Positions 5,524 to 6,989 of a stretch of DNA of 6,989 nt are shown piece after piece. The stretch's first letter is position 1. The number at the start of each line of letters is the position of its first letter. The translations under genes and the position numbers were made by a program. Source of the stretch: Acidobacteriaceae bacterium (GTDB taxonomy: Bacteria; Acidobacteriota; Terriglobia; Terriglobales; Acidobacteriaceae). The stretch lies in contig JAOAPJ010000022.1 of NCBI GenBank assembly GCA_025462805.1, forward strand, positions 1-6,989, given 5' to 3'. The notes beneath the pieces are model-generated. The model was given only the letters and a program-made list of their open reading frames with translations. It made no database searches and was not told the origin of the DNA.

Positions 5524-6989
5524 CTAACGTTGCGGCGAAGCAGACTCCTTCGCGGGCGCGTAGTCCAGCCGAACTGTCTGGATCTGGAACGGAGTCACCG
5601 GCACTGTGACCTTGTCGCCCGCTACACTGAGCGCCGCACCCTCCGGCTTCTCCATCAGGTTCGCCACCGTGGCCGAGGTCGCGCCCGGAGGCACCGTCAC
5701 GGACACGTTGCCGCCCTTGCCTGCCCATTCATAGAAGCGCAGCACCAGCCCCTTGCCATCCTCCGCACGCTTCATCGCGGTCAGCACCACATTGGTGTCC
5801 GCGATCCCGGCAAAGGAGTGCCGCTGCGGCAGCTCGCCCGCGTGCGCCTCCACCTGCGTCGCCTTCAGACGGTAGTTGAACTCGTAACCGTGACGGACCG
5901 ACAAGGCCTGCTTCCAGTCGCCGCTGTGCGGGTAGAGCGCATAGCGGAAGTGGTGGTGCTCCCGGTCGGCGTCCGGATCCGGCCACGTCGGCGAGCGCAG
6001 CAGGCTGAGCCGCAGCACGTTGCCGGCTGCGTCGTAGCCATACTTCGACTCGTTGATCAGGCTCATGCCGTGCTTCCCATCGCCCAGATCCGCCCAGCGC
6101 ATCGCCGGTACTTCGAACTTCGCCTTCTCCACGCTGTTGTTGCGCGTCGTGGGCCGCTCGATCGTCCCGTAAGGAATCTCATAAGTCGCAAACGGTCCCG
6201 AAGCAGCCAGCGGGAATGCCGCCTTCAGCAGCACGTGCGTCTCGTGCCAGTCGATGTCGTTCGTCACCACCGCATGGTCGGAGCCGGTGTAGAGCGTGAT
6301 GTCCTGTACGAACCTCGAGCTCTGCCATGTCCGCGTCACCCGGATGGTTGCACGCAGCGGACCCTGCTCCACCAGCGTCACCGATTCGGCTTTATCCAGC
6401 AGGGTCGGCGGCTGGTCCAGCGTTCCCGGATCGATGTTCCACGCGTCGTACTCCTTGGGCGTGTCCTTGAATGCCTGCAGTTGATTGCCGCAGCCGCCCG
6501 ACGCCAGCGTTTCGAAGCTCGCTTTCTTGTCATAGAGCGAGGTGATGCAGCCGGACTGCTGATCCACCGTAATGCGCAGCGCCGCGTTCTCGATCGTCAG
6601 CCCGCTCGCTTTCAGGTCCGAGACGAACGGCCGCTTGCCGGCCACCGCATGCAGCACTGCATAGCCAAGTGACGGCACATCCTGCGCACGGAAGAGCACG
6701 CGAAACTGATTTGTCTTCGGCTTGCTCTCGACCACCTGAGAAGGCAGCACCCGGCCCTTCTCATCCAGAATGGAGATGGTTCCACCTGCATCCGCAGGCA
6801 TCTCCACCTCGGCCTCGGCCAGCCCGGAGCTGTCCCAGCCCAACGGGTTCACCACCAGCAGCGGCACGCCGCCGACCGGCACGCGCGTATTCACGTGCGC
6901 CTGCACGGTGTTCAACGACTTCGCACTCACCTCGTTGGTCGCCCAGCGCACCTGGTTGTAGTCCTTCTGCGCCTCGCGATAAATGATGC
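5524..6989 (-). CDS. GH38 alpha-mannosidase, C-terminal part (5' end outside window)
   Basis: 487 complete residues are visible. The frame runs open through the window edge (first whole codon at 6985-6987), and the GTG at 6949-6951 is an internal Val, not a start. The fragment covers the C-terminal beta-sandwich domains of glycoside hydrolase family 38, which removes alpha-linked mannose from N-glycans and other mannosides. Recognisable blocks, numbered from the first visible residue: 'LLVVNPLGW' (43-51); 'CITSLYDKK' (147-155), the start of the large beta domain; 'FEVPAMRWADLGDGKHGMSL' (291-310); 'NESKYGYD' (312-319); 'LLRSPTWPDPDAD' (329-341); and 'FRYALYPHSGDW' (347-358). The catalytic Asp nucleophile and zinc ligands belong to the missing N-terminal barrel, so activity and secretion cannot be judged. 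A hairpin terminator follows the TAG stop, separating it from tdh. Confidence 0.93.
   Translation of the reverse strand, partial: IIYREAQKDYNQVRWATNEVSAKSLNTVQAHVNTRVPVGGVPLLVVNPLGWDSSGLAEAEVEMPADAGGTISILDEKGRVLPSQVVESKPKTNQFRVLFRAQDVPSLGYAVLHAVAGKRPFVSDLKASGLTIENAALRITVDQQSGCITSLYDKKASFETLASGGCGNQLQAFKDTPKEYDAWNIDPGTLDQPPTLLDKAESVTLVEQGPLRATIRVTRTWQSSRFVQDITLYTGSDHAVVTNDIDWHETHVLLKAAFPLAASGPFATYEIPYGTIERPTTRNNSVEKAKFEVPAMRWADLGDGKHGMSLINESKYGYDAAGNVLRLSLLRSPTWPDPDADREHHHFRYALYPHSGDWKQALSVRHGYEFNYRLKATQVEAHAGELPQRHSFAGIADTNVVLTAMKRAEDGKGLVLRFYEWAGKGGNVSVTVPPGATSATVANLMEKPEGAALSVAGDKVTVPVTPFQIQTVRLDYAPAKESASPQR

Noticed and set aside
5530..6672. Long + strand open frame of 380 codons opposite the mannosidase
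   Set aside because: It is an Arg-rich antisense shadow of a recognised GH38 domain with no family features.

Overview
The window is a GC-rich (roughly 60-65% by eye), densely packed piece of bacterial chromosome. Five of its six clear genes lie on the minus strand. GC-rich third codon positions, a GH38 alpha-mannosidase, an E. coli-type threonine dehydrogenase and a CPBP membrane protease together suit a soil or plant-litter heterotroph. My best guess is Acidobacteriota (Terriglobia), but that is an inference from protein flavour and composition; nothing here is a phylogenetic marker.

Layout, left to right. Positions 1-302 (+) hold the C-terminal end of a polysaccharide deacetylase (NodB fold). 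It converges, with a 10-bp gap, on a two-gene minus-strand unit: a class III PLP aminotransferase (1470-2885) followed after 8 bp by an FAD-dependent oxidoreductase of the geranylgeranyl-reductase/monooxygenase type (313-1461). A 418-bp intergenic stretch follows (2886-3303). It is strikingly poor in T on the + strand between 3061 and 3300, and appears to hide a small Lys/Glu-rich gene with a broken reading frame. Next, on the minus strand, come a CPBP-family intramembrane protease (3304-4275), L-threonine 3-dehydrogenase tdh (4327-5364) and the C-terminal 487 residues of a GH38 alpha-mannosidase (5524-6989, running off the window).

Functional grouping. A strong hairpin at 5472-5503 sits just after the mannosidase stop and probably ends that transcript, so tdh should have its own promoter in the roughly 100 bp upstream of it. 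tdh carries all its zinc ligands; its usual partner kbl is not in the window. CPBP lies 51 bp downstream of tdh and may be co-transcribed or independent. The aminotransferase and oxidoreductase are almost certainly co-translated and probably act on one pathway whose substrate I cannot tell; the neighbouring deacetylase may or may not belong to it.

No RNA genes, CRISPR arrays, insertion sequences or phage genes were seen. The most interesting points are the frame-broken small gene at 3029-3307, the uncharacterised aminotransferase/flavoprotein pair, and a perfect inverted repeat next to the tdh ribosome binding site.
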